From NCBI GenBank assembly GCA_029261655.1, contig JAJDAY010000026.1, positions 202,362-266,361 on the forward strand: a stretch of 64,000 nt of DNA, given 5' to 3'. Under the pieces are notes generated by a model, which was not told the DNA's origin, did no database searches, and saw only the letters and a list, made by a program, of their open reading frames with translations. This DNA is from Nitrospinaceae bacterium. Lineage in GTDB: Bacteria > Nitrospinota > Nitrospinia > Nitrospinales > VA-1. Below are positions 9,380-18,598 of the stretch, one piece after another; position 1 is the first letter of the stretch; each line of letters starts with the position of its first letter. The translations under genes and the position numbers were made by a program.

Positions 9380-10555
9380 TTAAGTGGTTTCTCCTTTGTA
9401 AAGCCAGAACCTGAAAACCAGCGGTGTCACGATGGTCGTCAATAGACTCATGAGTACTAATGCAACGTAATTGGGCTGGTCGATGATCCCCTGATTCAAC
9501 CCAAGAAGCGCAATGATCATCGCTACTTCTCCTCTTGGAGCCATACCAAACCCGACCACCAGGGAATCGCGGGTACTGAGGCCATAGATTTTTGCCGGCA
9601 GACCGCAGGCCACAACTTTGGTGGCAACCGCCACCACCGATAGAAGCAATAAATATCCAATAATATTGGGGGTCAGGGCTTTCACGTCCGCGATGATTCC
9701 CAATGAAACAAAAAATACCGACGCGAAGATGATGCGCAAATATTCAGACCCCTCCTTAAAACTGCGGCTGAATTTCAACCCCACGCCTTCCAGGGAAACA
9801 CCAGCAATAAAAGAGCCAACGATTGCAGACAACCCCGCGAGTTCCGCCATCATCCCATAGAGAAAAGCGATCATCATGGCGAAAATAAAAACAAATTCCG
9901 GGTATTTTTTGGCGATGGGGTAACCATCCAGTTTATTTACAAAACGCGTCAACACAAAATGCCCCAACAGCGCGCCGACAATTAAAAACCCGAAAGATTT
10001 TAAAAGCGCCAGAGAAGTCATTGCGAATGATATAGTCCCCGCTGACATCTGATTGGTCACCGACAGGGCCATCAACGCGAGCACGTCGTCGATCACCGCG
10101 GCGCCAATGATGGCCTTTGCCGCTTCCGTTTTTAGTTTCCCGATTTCTTTCAAGGTATCAGCGGTGACCGCGATACTAGTGGCGCAGAGAGCCACACCGA
10201 TCAACATGGCGCGAGGGCCATCGAAGCCAAACCAGACTGCCAGGAAATATCCCCCGAGCCAGGGAATGATAATCCCGGAAAGGGCAATGACTCCGTATTT
10301 TATTTTGGCAATATCTTTGAGCTTGAATTCAAGGCCGATCACAAACAATAAAATGACCGCTCCCAGGTGGGCCACGCTACTTACAAAAGTGGTATAAGTG
10401 ATCCATCCCAGAACGCTGGGTCCAATGACCATTCCGACCAATATTTCCCCAACCACGGCAGGTTGCCCGATTCTGGACGCGATTAAATAGCCTGAAAGAG
10501 CAACGAACAGCAACAGGCTCATTTGAAATTCGATGGAGGCGGTTATATCATGCAT
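9380..10555 (-). CDS. CPA2-type cation:proton antiporter
   Basis: A 391-residue membrane protein, almost wholly hydrophobic helices, of the Kef/NapA-like monovalent cation:proton antiporter family. Typical signatures are present: GYLIASRIGQPAVVGEILVGMVIGPSVLGW at the N-terminus, and the family's unwound-helix region in GLSAIVGSFIAGVSLEGV. It lacks the C-terminal TrkA-N/RCK nucleotide-binding domain of KefB/KefC, so it should be ungated by NAD or glutathione adducts. It is the last gene of a minus-strand run with MgtE, an MgtE-N protein and MscS, pointing to ion and osmotic homeostasis. It converges with the AstE-like gene. Confidence 0.87.
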   Translation of the reverse strand: MHDITASIEFQMSLLLFVALSGYLIASRIGQPAVVGEILVGMVIGPSVLGWITYTTFVSSVAHLGAVILLFVIGLEFKLKDIAKIKYGVIALSGIIIPWLGGYFLAVWFGFDGPRAMLIGVALCATSIAVTADTLKEIGKLKTEAAKAIIGAAVIDDVLALMALSVTNQMSAGTISFAMTSLALLKSFGFLIVGALLGHFVLTRFVNKLDGYPIAKKYPEFVFIFAMMIAFLYGMMAELAGLSAIVGSFIAGVSLEGVGLKFSRSFKEGSEYLRIIFASVFFVSLGIIADVKALTPNIIGYLLLLSVVAVATKVVACGLPAKIYGLSTRDSLVVGFGMAPRGEVAMIIALLGLNQGIIDQPNYVALVLMSLLTTIVTPLVFRFWLYKGETT

Positions 10556-10594
10556 GGATAATTATGGTGGACGATGAAATTAATAGCCGGTCTA

Positions 10595-11902
10595 TTACAA
10601 CATGCTGGATAATATTGTGGCGATTCCCAAAAAGGAGAAGAACCCCGCAATATCGGTCACGGTGGTGAGAATAATAGAGGAAGAAGTGGCCGGGTCCTGT
10701 CCTATTTTCGCCAACCCGATGGGAACAATCGCTCCGGCAAAACCAGCGGCGACCATGGAGATCACCATAGACACGCCAATGACCAGTGAAAGCCCAAGGG
10801 ACCGACTCCAGATATATACGCCCAGTGCGGTGGTTAAAGCTACCGCAATGCCATTGACAAATCCCACACAGACTTCTTTAAACACAACAGGATACCATTG
10901 GCGGACCGTGATCTCGTGCAAAGCCAATCCACGCATGGTGACAGCCAACGCCTGGGCTCCGGTATTGCCGGACTGGCCCGCGACGACAGGCAGTAAAACA
11001 GCAAGCGCAGTATTTCGGCTGATTGTCTCCTCAAAGATTCCCACCACCGAGGCCGCGAGAAAAGCCGTCAACAGGTTGACTTCAAGCCAGGGAAGACGTT
11101 TGGAAACCGCAAAGCTGACCTTGGAGAGCGCTCTTTCATCTTTACTGGCGCCCACCATGGTCTGCATGCTGACAGAGGCTTCTTCCTCAATGGCTTTTAT
11201 CAGATCGGAGGATTGAATCACACCCACCATACGGCCATTCAAATCCGTCACCGGTAAATTAGCCAGTTTGGATTTTTCAAGCATTGCAACGACCTCTTCC
11301 CGTGGGGTCAAGGGGTTCACCACTGCGCCGATAGGACGCGAAAATTCTTTCAATAACCTGGGATAATCGGCAAAAATCAGATCCTTAAGATCAACGATTC
11401 CAGTGAGCCTGTTTTCCGAGTCGATCAGAAAGAGGTCGCGATGATTATTATTTTTCATTTGCCGAAGCCGCTTCAACCCCTGGGCCACGGACATGGACTC
11501 TCGAAATAAACTCATTTGCGTGTCCATCAGACGCCCGGCGCTGTTATCCGGATATTCCATCAAACTGAGCAATTCCCTTTTGACTGAAGAATCCACAAGA
11601 GAAAGGTATCTGCTTCTACTATCTTTATTCAACTGTCCGAGAACCGTCACCAGGATACTGGGATTCATCTCGGTCAAAAGTCTTTTGAGCTTTTCCTCGG
11701 GAATGTGGGGAAGCAGGCTGGCAGAATAACCGGGAGTCAAGTTTTCCAGGATCGGAAGAAGCATTCTGACGGGAAATTGAAGCAACTGCTGGATCGCTTC
11801 TTCAGGAGTCATTTTTTCAATTTCGATCGCCGTCTGCGCCGGGTAGTCCGATATAAAGCGTCGGTTTAAAGCATCTGCAACAACTGCCGGATTTCCACTC
11901 AT
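10595..11902 (-). CDS. mgtE: Magnesium transporter MgtE
   Basis: A 435-residue MgtE. Residues about 10-120 form the MgtE N-domain (superhelical repeats such as LLPILENLTPGYSASLLPHI), about 130-260 a tandem CBS pair (DLFLIDSENRLTGIVDLKDL and NLPVTDLNGRMVGVIQSSDL), and the remainder the transmembrane channel with the conserved pore segment PVVAGQSGNTGAQALAVTMR and the last-helix motif DPATSSSIILTTVTDIAGF. The protein lets Mg2+ in and is closed by Mg2+ bound between N and CBS domains. Its ATG overlaps the stop of the upstream gene by four bases (ATGA), which encodes a soluble MgtE-N-like partner. Confidence 0.93.
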   Translation of the reverse strand: MSGNPAVVADALNRRFISDYPAQTAIEIEKMTPEEAIQQLLQFPVRMLLPILENLTPGYSASLLPHIPEEKLKRLLTEMNPSILVTVLGQLNKDSRSRYLSLVDSSVKRELLSLMEYPDNSAGRLMDTQMSLFRESMSVAQGLKRLRQMKNNNHRDLFLIDSENRLTGIVDLKDLIFADYPRLLKEFSRPIGAVVNPLTPREEVVAMLEKSKLANLPVTDLNGRMVGVIQSSDLIKAIEEEASVSMQTMVGASKDERALSKVSFAVSKRLPWLEVNLLTAFLAASVVGIFEETISRNTALAVLLPVVAGQSGNTGAQALAVTMRGLALHEITVRQWYPVVFKEVCVGFVNGIAVALTTALGVYIWSRSLGLSLVIGVSMVISMVAAGFAGAIVPIGLAKIGQDPATSSSIILTTVTDIAGFFSFLGIATILSSML

Positions 11903-12747
11903 GGTTTCGTCCTTGTTTTTTGATCCGAAGATAAATCTACTTTTGTGGCCAAACTCACTAGCTCGGACAAACTGTTAAAATAGACCTCTCCCCATTGCGC
12001 CACTAACGACCCAATATTTTCAGGAATTTGTTCTCCCGGATTCAAGGAAAGCCCTTTACACAGGCCCGCGTAATCCAATTCTCCCACCAGCCGTTTTTTT
12101 CTATCCACAACGGGCAGTTTGTTAAACTCCTTCCATTCAGGCCTGAACTTTGCCGATTCCAGCGAGGCACGATCCTGAAGGGGTTTGATATCATTTTTTA
12201 AAATTTCGGCAATCAGGGCCTTTTTTTTGGCAAACAATATATCTTTTAAAAAAACGATCCCCGAATACCCCCCTTCTTGGTTGGTGGCATATAAATAATT
12301 CCCCAGCGACTGTTTAAAACGACCGGAATACTTAAGAGCTTCTTCCGCGTTCAAGCTTGCAGGAACGGATGCGACAAGAGGTTCCATCCAGGAGCCGACC
12401 ATATCTTCTGGAAACGAAAGCAGTTTTTTGAATGTTTTTTGCTTCGATTCCGGGAGTTTAGCCAAAATCAATTCTCTGGTTTCGTCGGGAATAAGACGAA
12501 GAAATATGGTGGATTGCGGAGCGGAGATCGCGTGTATTATACTGGATGCCGTTTCCGGTTTTAATAGAGCCAGGCAACGGGAAGCGGGCCAGGGCAACAT
12601 TTTATCCAAAACGCTTGCGGCCAATCCAGTCGGAACCCCCTCAAGAAAGGCGGTCACATCCTCCGGGATCAATTTTTCAAGCTCGCTTGCCGCCTCTTTG
12701 GGGTGCAATTTTAGAAAAGACAGCGTCAAACCATATTCGCTACTCAT
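11899..12747 (-). CDS. Soluble MgtE N-domain/CBS-like protein
   Basis: A 282-residue protein without transmembrane segments that looks like the cytosolic half of MgtE: an N-domain with superhelical repeats (LEKLIPEDVTAFLEGVPTGLAASVLDKMLP) and a degenerate CBS region (NYLYATNQEGGYSGIVFLKDILF, FNKLPVVDRKKRLVGELDYAGL). The MgtE pore is missing entirely. It overlaps MgtE downstream by four bases and MscS upstream by eight, so all three are translationally coupled. I infer a regulatory subunit or Mg2+ sensor that could pair with the full MgtE; an evolved remnant of a duplicated mgtE is the alternative. The reading frame is intact. Confidence 0.75.
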   Translation of the reverse strand: MSSEYGLTLSFLKLHPKEAASELEKLIPEDVTAFLEGVPTGLAASVLDKMLPWPASRCLALLKPETASSIIHAISAPQSTIFLRLIPDETRELILAKLPESKQKTFKKLLSFPEDMVGSWMEPLVASVPASLNAEEALKYSGRFKQSLGNYLYATNQEGGYSGIVFLKDILFAKKKALIAEILKNDIKPLQDRASLESAKFRPEWKEFNKLPVVDRKKRLVGELDYAGLCKGLSLNPGEQIPENIGSLVAQWGEVYFNSLSELVSLATKVDLSSDQKTRTKP

Positions 12748-13579
12748 CAGAATCCTTCGGTAAAATCAATATGGTAGATTTTTCATTAAATATTTTTGCC
12801 GGGATGATTGTCCGGCCCTCTTCCGTAGCCAAAATTACGGAAGTGGATGTCAATTCAATAATGGTTCCTTCGGTATCCCCAAACTTTGCTTTTTGTCCGG
12901 GCTGGAATTGTTGTTTGAGATAATGGGAACCAATAAAGTTTTTAACCAAAGGCTTTGACCCCAACGCAACTGAAAGGGAAAAACTTCCCATCACAGAAGC
13001 CACAATAATCGAGAGCATGGTCACCAGAAAGGAAACGTCGATGCCGATCTGGCTAAGGCCAATGATCACTGCTGTGGCGAGGGTTGCTCCCTGAGCTATT
13101 CCACCAAATAGACGGCTTTGCCGGATTCCTGCCGAAGACACTCCCGTTATTGTCAAATCCCGGACCAGCGCGCTGAAAAGAAAACCGGCCACGATGATGA
13201 GCGCGCCAGCTACAAACGTCGGCAGATAGGAAACGACTTCGTCCAGCCAGTCCGAAAACGCGTGCAACCCAAGAACACGAGTCGCAAACGCCGCGAAAAA
13301 AAGAAACACTAACCAAAACACGATTTTGCTGGTGAGAGAAATAAGCGTATCCGACAAACGAAAACGCTTGGTCTTGTCCTTTTTCCAGAGACGATCCAAC
13401 GAGCCATTGATAATGGTTGCCAACCGTCTGGTTCCCGCCCGCAACAATCGCGCGATGATCCACCCTAAAAAAACGATCAAAGCCGCGCCGACCAGATTGG
13501 GGGCATATTCAACCAATTGATCCAATAAACGCTCAGCGGTTTGCTCTAAAACTGTTACCCAGGCTAAAACCTCTTCCAT
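12740..13579 (-). CDS. Small-conductance mechanosensitive channel (MscS family)
   Basis: A 279-residue MscS-type channel. Three or four hydrophobic helices occupy the first 190 residues; the pore-lining TM3 is LVTMLSIIVASVMGSFSLSVALGS, followed by the beta domain (KQQFQPGQKAKFGDTEGTIIELTSTSVIL). The C-terminal cytosolic cage domain is short compared with E. coli MscS, ending soon after RTIIPAKIFNEKSTIL. It is the first gene of the minus-strand ion operon and overlaps the MgtE-N protein by eight bases. It should open on membrane tension and release solutes on hypo-osmotic shock; coupling with Mg2+ transport genes suggests envelope or ionic stress control. Confidence 0.88.
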   Translation of the reverse strand: MEEVLAWVTVLEQTAERLLDQLVEYAPNLVGAALIVFLGWIIARLLRAGTRRLATIINGSLDRLWKKDKTKRFRLSDTLISLTSKIVFWLVFLFFAAFATRVLGLHAFSDWLDEVVSYLPTFVAGALIIVAGFLFSALVRDLTITGVSSAGIRQSRLFGGIAQGATLATAVIIGLSQIGIDVSFLVTMLSIIVASVMGSFSLSVALGSKPLVKNFIGSHYLKQQFQPGQKAKFGDTEGTIIELTSTSVILATEEGRTIIPAKIFNEKSTILILPKDSDE

Positions 13580-13932
13580 AGGGTTTCTCTTTATTTTTTA
13601 TGAATCTGGTTAGTAATGAACTCGGGTTGGCGCAATTAAAAATCCAGAATATGACTTGGCTTACCTTTTCCTGCGGGGATAGCGCTTATGGGAAAAACCT
13701 GTGAAGCTAAAAATTAGACAGTCCGCAGATGAAAATGGATTTAAATTGTACCATCTATTTTGTGACTATTTACGTTTTCAAACCAGATAATATGCTAAGG
13801 TTTTTCACGAAAATGGAAGAATCCGGTTATCCTTCGACCCAATAGATTCGTAAAGGTAATTGAAGTTGCTGATTTTTTCTACAGGAATTGTCAGCCCGTT
13901 TTTCTAATTTATAAATTTTCAATGGACTTTAA
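13580..13932. other. Divergent intergenic region, mscS / CDF gene
   Basis: These 353 bases separate the minus-strand ion operon from the plus-strand CDF gene, so they should hold at least two promoters. I see no strong sigma-70 pair, no inverted repeat of note and no RNA fold. TTGTGA (13760) and GATAAT (13786) face the CDF gene but are 20 bp apart, which is too wide to trust. Confidence 0.4.
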
Positions 13933-14883
13933 ATGGCATCTCATTCGTCTAAAAAGGTAATTTACGCCGCATTGGTGGGGAACGGCCTTATCGCTGTATC
14001 CAAGTTCTGGGCCGCCGCTTATACGGGAAGTTCCACCATGTTCAGTGAAGCCATCCATTCGCTGGTGGATACTGGCAATCAGTGGTTACTATTATATGGT
14101 CTGAAATCTGCGAAAAAACCAGCAGATGAATCTCATCCATTTGGATATGGGATGGAGGTGTACTTCTGGAGTTTTGTGGTTGCTATCCTCATCTTCGGGC
14201 TGGGTGCGGGGATTTCCATTTACGAAGGGATTGCAAAAATTCAGCATCCCGAGGCTATCAACGATCCTTCAATAAATTATATCGTGATCGCCTTCGCCAT
14301 CGTGTTTGAAGGGGTGGCGCTTGGTGTCGCTATTCAGGAGTTTCGCAAGGTGAAAGGACAACAGGGCTGGCTTCAAGCTGTTAGAAGAAGTAAAGACCCT
14401 GCGGTTTTCACCGTTCTTTTTGAGGACTCAGCGGCATTAGTTGGACTGATAGTGGCTGGGGCTTGTATCTATGGAAGTTCCGCTTTTGACCTCCCGATTC
14501 TCGATGGAATTGGGTCGGTATTAATTGGATTGATCCTTGCCACCACAGCTTCTTTACTTGCTTTTGAATGTAAGGGATTATTGATAGGTGAGTCGGCAAA
14601 TAAAAATGTGGTGACTGAAATCAGGGATATTTTAAATTCCGAACCCAATATTCTCCATATCAATGAAGTACTGACTCTTCACTTTGGGCCCAATGACATT
14701 TTACTGACCATCAGTCTGGATTTTGCCGATAAAATTTCGTCTGAAGATATTGAACAGTCAATTTCCCGTTTGGAGCACCGGATCAAAGAACGGTTCAATC
14801 AAATCAAGCGGGTATTTATCGAAGTGCAAAGCAGGCGGGGACATCAGGTCGATCAAAATCTCCACCCCCAAAAAGAAGAATGA
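13933..14883 (+). CDS. Cation diffusion facilitator family transporter
   Basis: A 316-residue CDF protein that should export divalent metal (Zn2+, Fe2+, Co2+ or Mn2+) in exchange for protons. The metal site residues are seen as HSLVDTGNQ in TM2 and FEDSAALVGL in TM5; helices span residues about 10-215, and the cytosolic dimerisation domain follows (ILHINEVLTLHFGPNDILLTISLDF). The HPFGYGMEVYFWSF loop is typical of the subgroup lacking a His-rich loop. Its last 37 codons (EQSISRLEHRIKERFNQIK...) reappear as a 110-bp near-identical copy at 24362-24471. Confidence 0.88.
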   Translation: MASHSSKKVIYAALVGNGLIAVSKFWAAAYTGSSTMFSEAIHSLVDTGNQWLLLYGLKSAKKPADESHPFGYGMEVYFWSFVVAILIFGLGAGISIYEGIAKIQHPEAINDPSINYIVIAFAIVFEGVALGVAIQEFRKVKGQQGWLQAVRRSKDPAVFTVLFEDSAALVGLIVAGACIYGSSAFDLPILDGIGSVLIGLILATTASLLAFECKGLLIGESANKNVVTEIRDILNSEPNILHINEVLTLHFGPNDILLTISLDFADKISSEDIEQSISRLEHRIKERFNQIKRVFIEVQSRRGHQVDQNLHPQKEE

Positions 14884-15019
14884 GGCGGGTAGGCTCGGTA
14901 TGAGTTGATGGATAAAAGGGGAAATGCTTCAATCTTTTTATGGTTTAATGAGTAGTAAATTAATTTCCTTTACTCCTGGGGACAACATTAATGGAGTACC
15001 CGGTGTCAGAGATAGGGAT

Positions 15020-15211
15020 ATGAGTTTAAAACTTTACACAGGACTTTCTCTGTTGATTTTGGTGGTGATTTTCACCATCCAAAATGTGGAAATAGTGCAA
15101 ATCAATTTCCTGATGTGGAATTTTTCCATATCTCGCGCGTTGATGATATTTCTGGTTTTTTCAATCGGAACCCTTGTGGGATGGACCGCAGCAAAGCATT
15201 ACTCCAGATAA
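15020..15211 (+). CDS. LapA-domain (DUF1049) small membrane protein
   Basis: From the ATG at 15020 this is a 63-residue protein with two hydrophobic helices (LYTGLSLLILVVIFTIQNVEIVQINFLMWNFSISRALMIFLVF), matching PF06305. In E. coli LapA pairs with LapB to regulate lipopolysaccharide assembly; small LapA-like proteins elsewhere lack known function. The ORF track extends to 14924, but the added residues are polar and unlike the family, and AGAGATAGGG lies just before the 15020 ATG, so the short form is preferred. No LapB-type TPR partner is adjacent. Confidence 0.78.
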   Translation: MSLKLYTGLSLLILVVIFTIQNVEIVQINFLMWNFSISRALMIFLVFSIGTLVGWTAAKHYSR

Positions 15212-15282
15212 TCTATTCGGGTGTCGCGAGGTACTTCTGGATTTTGAGGCGTTAAGTTCTGTATATTAGAATTTTTTGAAAC

Positions 15283-15294
15283 GAGGTTAACCTC
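15283..15294. promoter_or_regulatory. Perfect 12-bp palindrome upstream of the Anbu operon
   Basis: GAGGTTAACCTC is a perfect palindrome 63 bp before the first gene of the Anbu operon and 15 bp after a TATATT hexamer (15262-15267) that could be a -10. Position and symmetry suit a repressor operator, but no -35 is convincing and no second copy was found in the window. Confidence 0.4.
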
Positions 15295-15356
15295 CTATTA
15301 CGTTGCCGCTTCAATTGGGTCTTTTTTTACACCAAACTCCATTTTAAGGGAAATTT

Positions 15357-16799
15357 ATGAAATTTGATGGGTATAACCCAGGAAATTTTTACGATGAGTT
15401 TTTTGACTCTTCCGGTGAACCCCATCCCTGGGCGAAGCTTTTAATCGAAAGAATTAATTCATTGCCTCCAAAGGGTTTATCAAACAGGCAGAAAACTGCA
15501 GAATCGGCCCTCATGCAATTAGGAATTACCTTCAATGTTTACAAGGAATCCGAAGGCGTGGAAAAGATTTTTCCCTTCGACATCATTCCCAGAATCATCG
15601 ACGGCGAGACCTGGGACATCGCTGAAAAGGGTCTCAAGCAACGTATTTACGCTCTCAATCAATTTGTCGATGATATTTATCACGATCAGAAAATCCTGAA
15701 AGACAAAATAGTTCCCCGTGAAATTATTGAATCCTGCGCGAGCTTTCTACCCCAATGCATGGGTCTCAATCCTCCCAGGGGAATCTGGTGTCATATCAGC
15801 GGCATCGATCTCATCACGGATGATAATGGCCAACTGATGGTGCTGGAAGATAACCTTAGATGCCCCTCCGGCGTCTCTTATGTTTTAGGCAATCGCCAGA
15901 TTTTAAAGCAAACGTTTCCAAAAGTTTTTGAAGCCATGCCCATTCGGCCCATTGAAGACTATACCAGCCGTCTTCTGGACCTTCTTTATTATCTTTCTCC
16001 TGATGCGATTGCTGAGCCCAGCTCGGTCATTCTGACTCCGGGAATATATAATTCGGCTTACTTCGAACATTCTTATCTCGCTCAAAGAATGGGTGAAGAA
16101 CTGGTGGAAGGCCGGGACCTGGTGGTTCATGAAGGTTGTGTTCACATGCAAACCACCCGGGGCTTGATAAAGGTCGATACGATTTACAGACGGGTGGATG
16201 ATGAGTTTCTGGACCCTAAAGCGTTTCGCCCCGATTCCGCGCTCGGTGTTCCTGGTTTGATGGAGGTTTACAAAGCTGGCCGGGTGGCTCTGGTCAACGC
16301 TCCGGGGGTGGGCATCGCCGACGACAAGCTAATCTACACCTATGTTCCAGAAATCATAAAATATTATCTGGGTGAGGAGGCTCTGCTTCCCAATGTTCCC
16401 ACTTACCGTTGTGTGGATGAAAAAGACCGCGGTTATGTCCTGGCGAATTTAGATAAACTGGTTGTCAAGGCAGTGGGCCAGTCGGGGGGATATGGCATGT
16501 TGATGGGGCATCAATCATCGGCTCGTGAACGAAAATCATTTGCCGACAAAATCAATGCCAATCCCAGGGATTATATCGCTCAGCCCATCATCTCACTGTC
16601 ACGGGCGCCGGTCATTGTCAAAAACCGTTTTGAGCCAAGGCACGTGGATCTCCGGCCGTTCATTCTTTATGGAAAAGAAATTTTTGTAATGCCGGGAGGA
16701 TTGACCCGTGTCGCTCTTAAAAAAGGTTCCCTGGTCGTCAACTCGTCCCAGGGGGGTGGAAGCAAAGACACCTGGGTTTTGTATAATCAAAACCATTGA
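15357..16799 (+). CDS. Circularly permuted ATP-grasp protein (DUF404/DUF407 type)
   Basis: A 480-residue protein of the circularly permuted ATP-grasp type 2 family. Recognisable blocks are YNPGNFYDEFFDSSGEPHPW at the N-terminus, IIPRIIDGETWDIAEKGLKQR, ISGIDLITDDNGQLMVLEDN, and the nucleotide-binding part VVKAVGQSGGYGMLMG near residue 370. Such proteins are predicted carboxylate-amine ligases; the substrates are unknown. In many bacteria they form a conserved set with alpha-E, transglutaminase and Anbu, exactly the set following here. AGGGAAATTTATG gives a good ribosome-binding site. It is the first gene of this operon. Confidence 0.9.
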   Translation: MKFDGYNPGNFYDEFFDSSGEPHPWAKLLIERINSLPPKGLSNRQKTAESALMQLGITFNVYKESEGVEKIFPFDIIPRIIDGETWDIAEKGLKQRIYALNQFVDDIYHDQKILKDKIVPREIIESCASFLPQCMGLNPPRGIWCHISGIDLITDDNGQLMVLEDNLRCPSGVSYVLGNRQILKQTFPKVFEAMPIRPIEDYTSRLLDLLYYLSPDAIAEPSSVILTPGIYNSAYFEHSYLAQRMGEELVEGRDLVVHEGCVHMQTTRGLIKVDTIYRRVDDEFLDPKAFRPDSALGVPGLMEVYKAGRVALVNAPGVGIADDKLIYTYVPEIIKYYLGEEALLPNVPTYRCVDEKDRGYVLANLDKLVVKAVGQSGGYGMLMGHQSSARERKSFADKINANPRDYIAQPIISLSRAPVIVKNRFEPRHVDLRPFILYGKEIFVMPGGLTRVALKKGSLVVNSSQGGGSKDTWVLYNQNH

Positions 16800-16872
16800 T
16801 CCAGACACCCATGAAAAACCAGTACTGTTCAATAAACGTAAGCTTACTTAAAGAAAGGTTGGGTTATACAAG

Positions 16873-17838
16873 ATGCTTTGCCGTGTAGCGAGTTCATTAT
16901 ATTGGATGAGTTGTTATCTGGAACGGGCTGAAAATATCGCTCGTTTCATCGATGTCAACCTCTCCACACTGCTCGACCTTTCTTTGGAGTCTGATTTGGG
17001 AAATCCCTGGGAACCCTTGATCCAAATCACCGGCGATAATAAATCCTTTCATGAAAAATATGAAAAAGTGAACGGTGAAAACGTCATGAAGTTCCATACG
17101 TTCGACATGGAAAATCCCAACTCTATTTTATCTTGTTTATCCGCCGCCAGGGAAAACGCGCGTACTATCCGGGAAACCATTCCTTCTGAAATGTGGGAAC
17201 AAATCAATAAGTTATATCTGATGGTTAAAAACGCATCGCTAAGCCAATCGACCCTGCACGATCCCGGACCCTTTTTTAAAAGCATAAAAATGGACTGCCA
17301 TCTCTTTTCAGGAATTACCGATGCCACCATGGCTCATACAGAAGCCTGGGATTTTGTGCAACTGGGCCAACTGATTGAGCGGGCCGATAAAACCTCACGC
17401 ATCCTGGATGTGAAATACTTTCTGCTTTTGCCGCGGGTGGATTATGTCGGGTCCACCCTCGATAAAATTCAATGGGCAGCCTTGTTAAAATCCGCCAGCG
17501 CTTTGGAAGCGTATCGAAAAGAGTATCGGCAAATCACCCCCCGCAATGTTGCGGAGTTTTTGATTTTGGATTATGAATTTCCCCGGTCCATGATATTTTG
17601 TCTGACCCAGGCGTACCGTTCGCTGTTCTCCATCACCCGTTCGTCGGGAGGAGAAATACATAATCTTCCGGAGCGCAGGCTGGGAAAACTCCGTGCCCAA
17701 CTCGATTACACGACCATCAAGGAAATCATTCAATTAGGCCTCCATGAATACCTCGACGGGTTTCAGTCGGAGTTAAACACCGTAATAGATGCCCTTCATG
17801 AAACGTATTTTGAACCTAACGTTTTAGAGCTTAAGTAA
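16873..17838 (+). CDS. Alpha-E domain (DUF403) protein
   Basis: A 321-residue all-helical protein of the alpha-E family, beginning with the hallmark MLCRVASSLYWMSCYLERAENIARFIDVN. It also has REMA-type helices such as NARTIRETIPSEMWEQINKLYL and LIERADKTSRILDVKYF. The domain always travels with circularly permuted ATP-grasp proteins and is thought to act with them in the ligase reaction, perhaps as substrate-binding partner; no enzyme activity of its own is established. It lies 73 bp after the ATP-grasp gene and 22 bp before Anbu, supporting one operon. Confidence 0.9.
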   Translation: MLCRVASSLYWMSCYLERAENIARFIDVNLSTLLDLSLESDLGNPWEPLIQITGDNKSFHEKYEKVNGENVMKFHTFDMENPNSILSCLSAARENARTIRETIPSEMWEQINKLYLMVKNASLSQSTLHDPGPFFKSIKMDCHLFSGITDATMAHTEAWDFVQLGQLIERADKTSRILDVKYFLLLPRVDYVGSTLDKIQWAALLKSASALEAYRKEYRQITPRNVAEFLILDYEFPRSMIFCLTQAYRSLFSITRSSGGEIHNLPERRLGKLRAQLDYTTIKEIIQLGLHEYLDGFQSELNTVIDALHETYFEPNVLELK

Positions 17839-17860
17839 CAATTTTTGGAGTCTTTGAATC

Positions 17861-18586
17861 ATGACATTTTGTATTTCCATCAAGGTTGAGGAAGGGCTGG
17901 TGGCGCTTTCCGATACCCGTCTGACTTCTGGAACCGAGGTCACAACCGCTCAAAAAGTTTCCATGCACAATCAGGGAAAATACCCTTTGTTCTTTATGAC
18001 TTCCGGGCTTCGTTCCGTGCGTGATAAAGCGATCACTTATTTTGATGAACAAATGAACGAAGCATGGACGAATATAGATAAAACCTATAAAGCCGTCAAT
18101 CAGCTGGCGGAGCAAATCCGCAAGGTCGCGGAGGAAGACAAGGAATCGTTGGCCCAAAGCGGTCTCCCTTTTGACCTTCACTCCATCGTCGGGGGACAGT
18201 TGAAAAAAGACGAGGAGCCTAAGTTATTTATGATCTATCCGCAGGCCAACTGGGTGGAAATCACCAAAGAGACTCCCTATCAAATCATAGGGGAGTCGGG
18301 CTATGGGAAATCCTTGCTGGACCTGGCGCTCACTTACGACAGCAGTATTGAACTGGCCTTAAAAGCCGGTTTTCTGGCCTTTGATGCCACCCGACAAAGC
18401 GCGAGCCACGTCGATTTTCCCATTGATGTGGTCATTTATCGTAAAGATTCGCATAAGATGTTTCACCACAAATTTGAAAAAGGAGATTTATCAACGGTGT
18501 CCGAATGGTGGCAAAATCGCATTCGCCACTCCCTGGATGAACTGCCGGGCGACTGGATCAAGAAAATAATGGAAGAAGCAACCTGA
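17861..18586 (+). CDS. Anbu, ancestral proteasome-type N-terminal hydrolase
   Basis: A 241-residue proteasome-fold hydrolase. It starts MTFCISIKVEEGLVALSDTR, so removal of the initiator Met exposes the catalytic Thr; Asp18 in ALSDTR and Lys32 in TAQKV complete the expected active site. Anbu (bacterial proteasome-like protein) forms open ring or helical assemblies rather than a closed 20S barrel, and its substrate is unknown. It is embedded with ATP-grasp and alpha-E genes upstream and transglutaminase 12 bp downstream, the canonical Anbu operon. All key residues are intact, so I expect an active enzyme. The start is fixed by the N-terminal Thr chemistry. Confidence 0.92.
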   Translation: MTFCISIKVEEGLVALSDTRLTSGTEVTTAQKVSMHNQGKYPLFFMTSGLRSVRDKAITYFDEQMNEAWTNIDKTYKAVNQLAEQIRKVAEEDKESLAQSGLPFDLHSIVGGQLKKDEEPKLFMIYPQANWVEITKETPYQIIGESGYGKSLLDLALTYDSSIELALKAGFLAFDATRQSASHVDFPIDVVIYRKDSHKMFHHKFEKGDLSTVSEWWQNRIRHSLDELPGDWIKKIMEEAT

Positions 18587-18598
18587 GTAAAAGGAATC

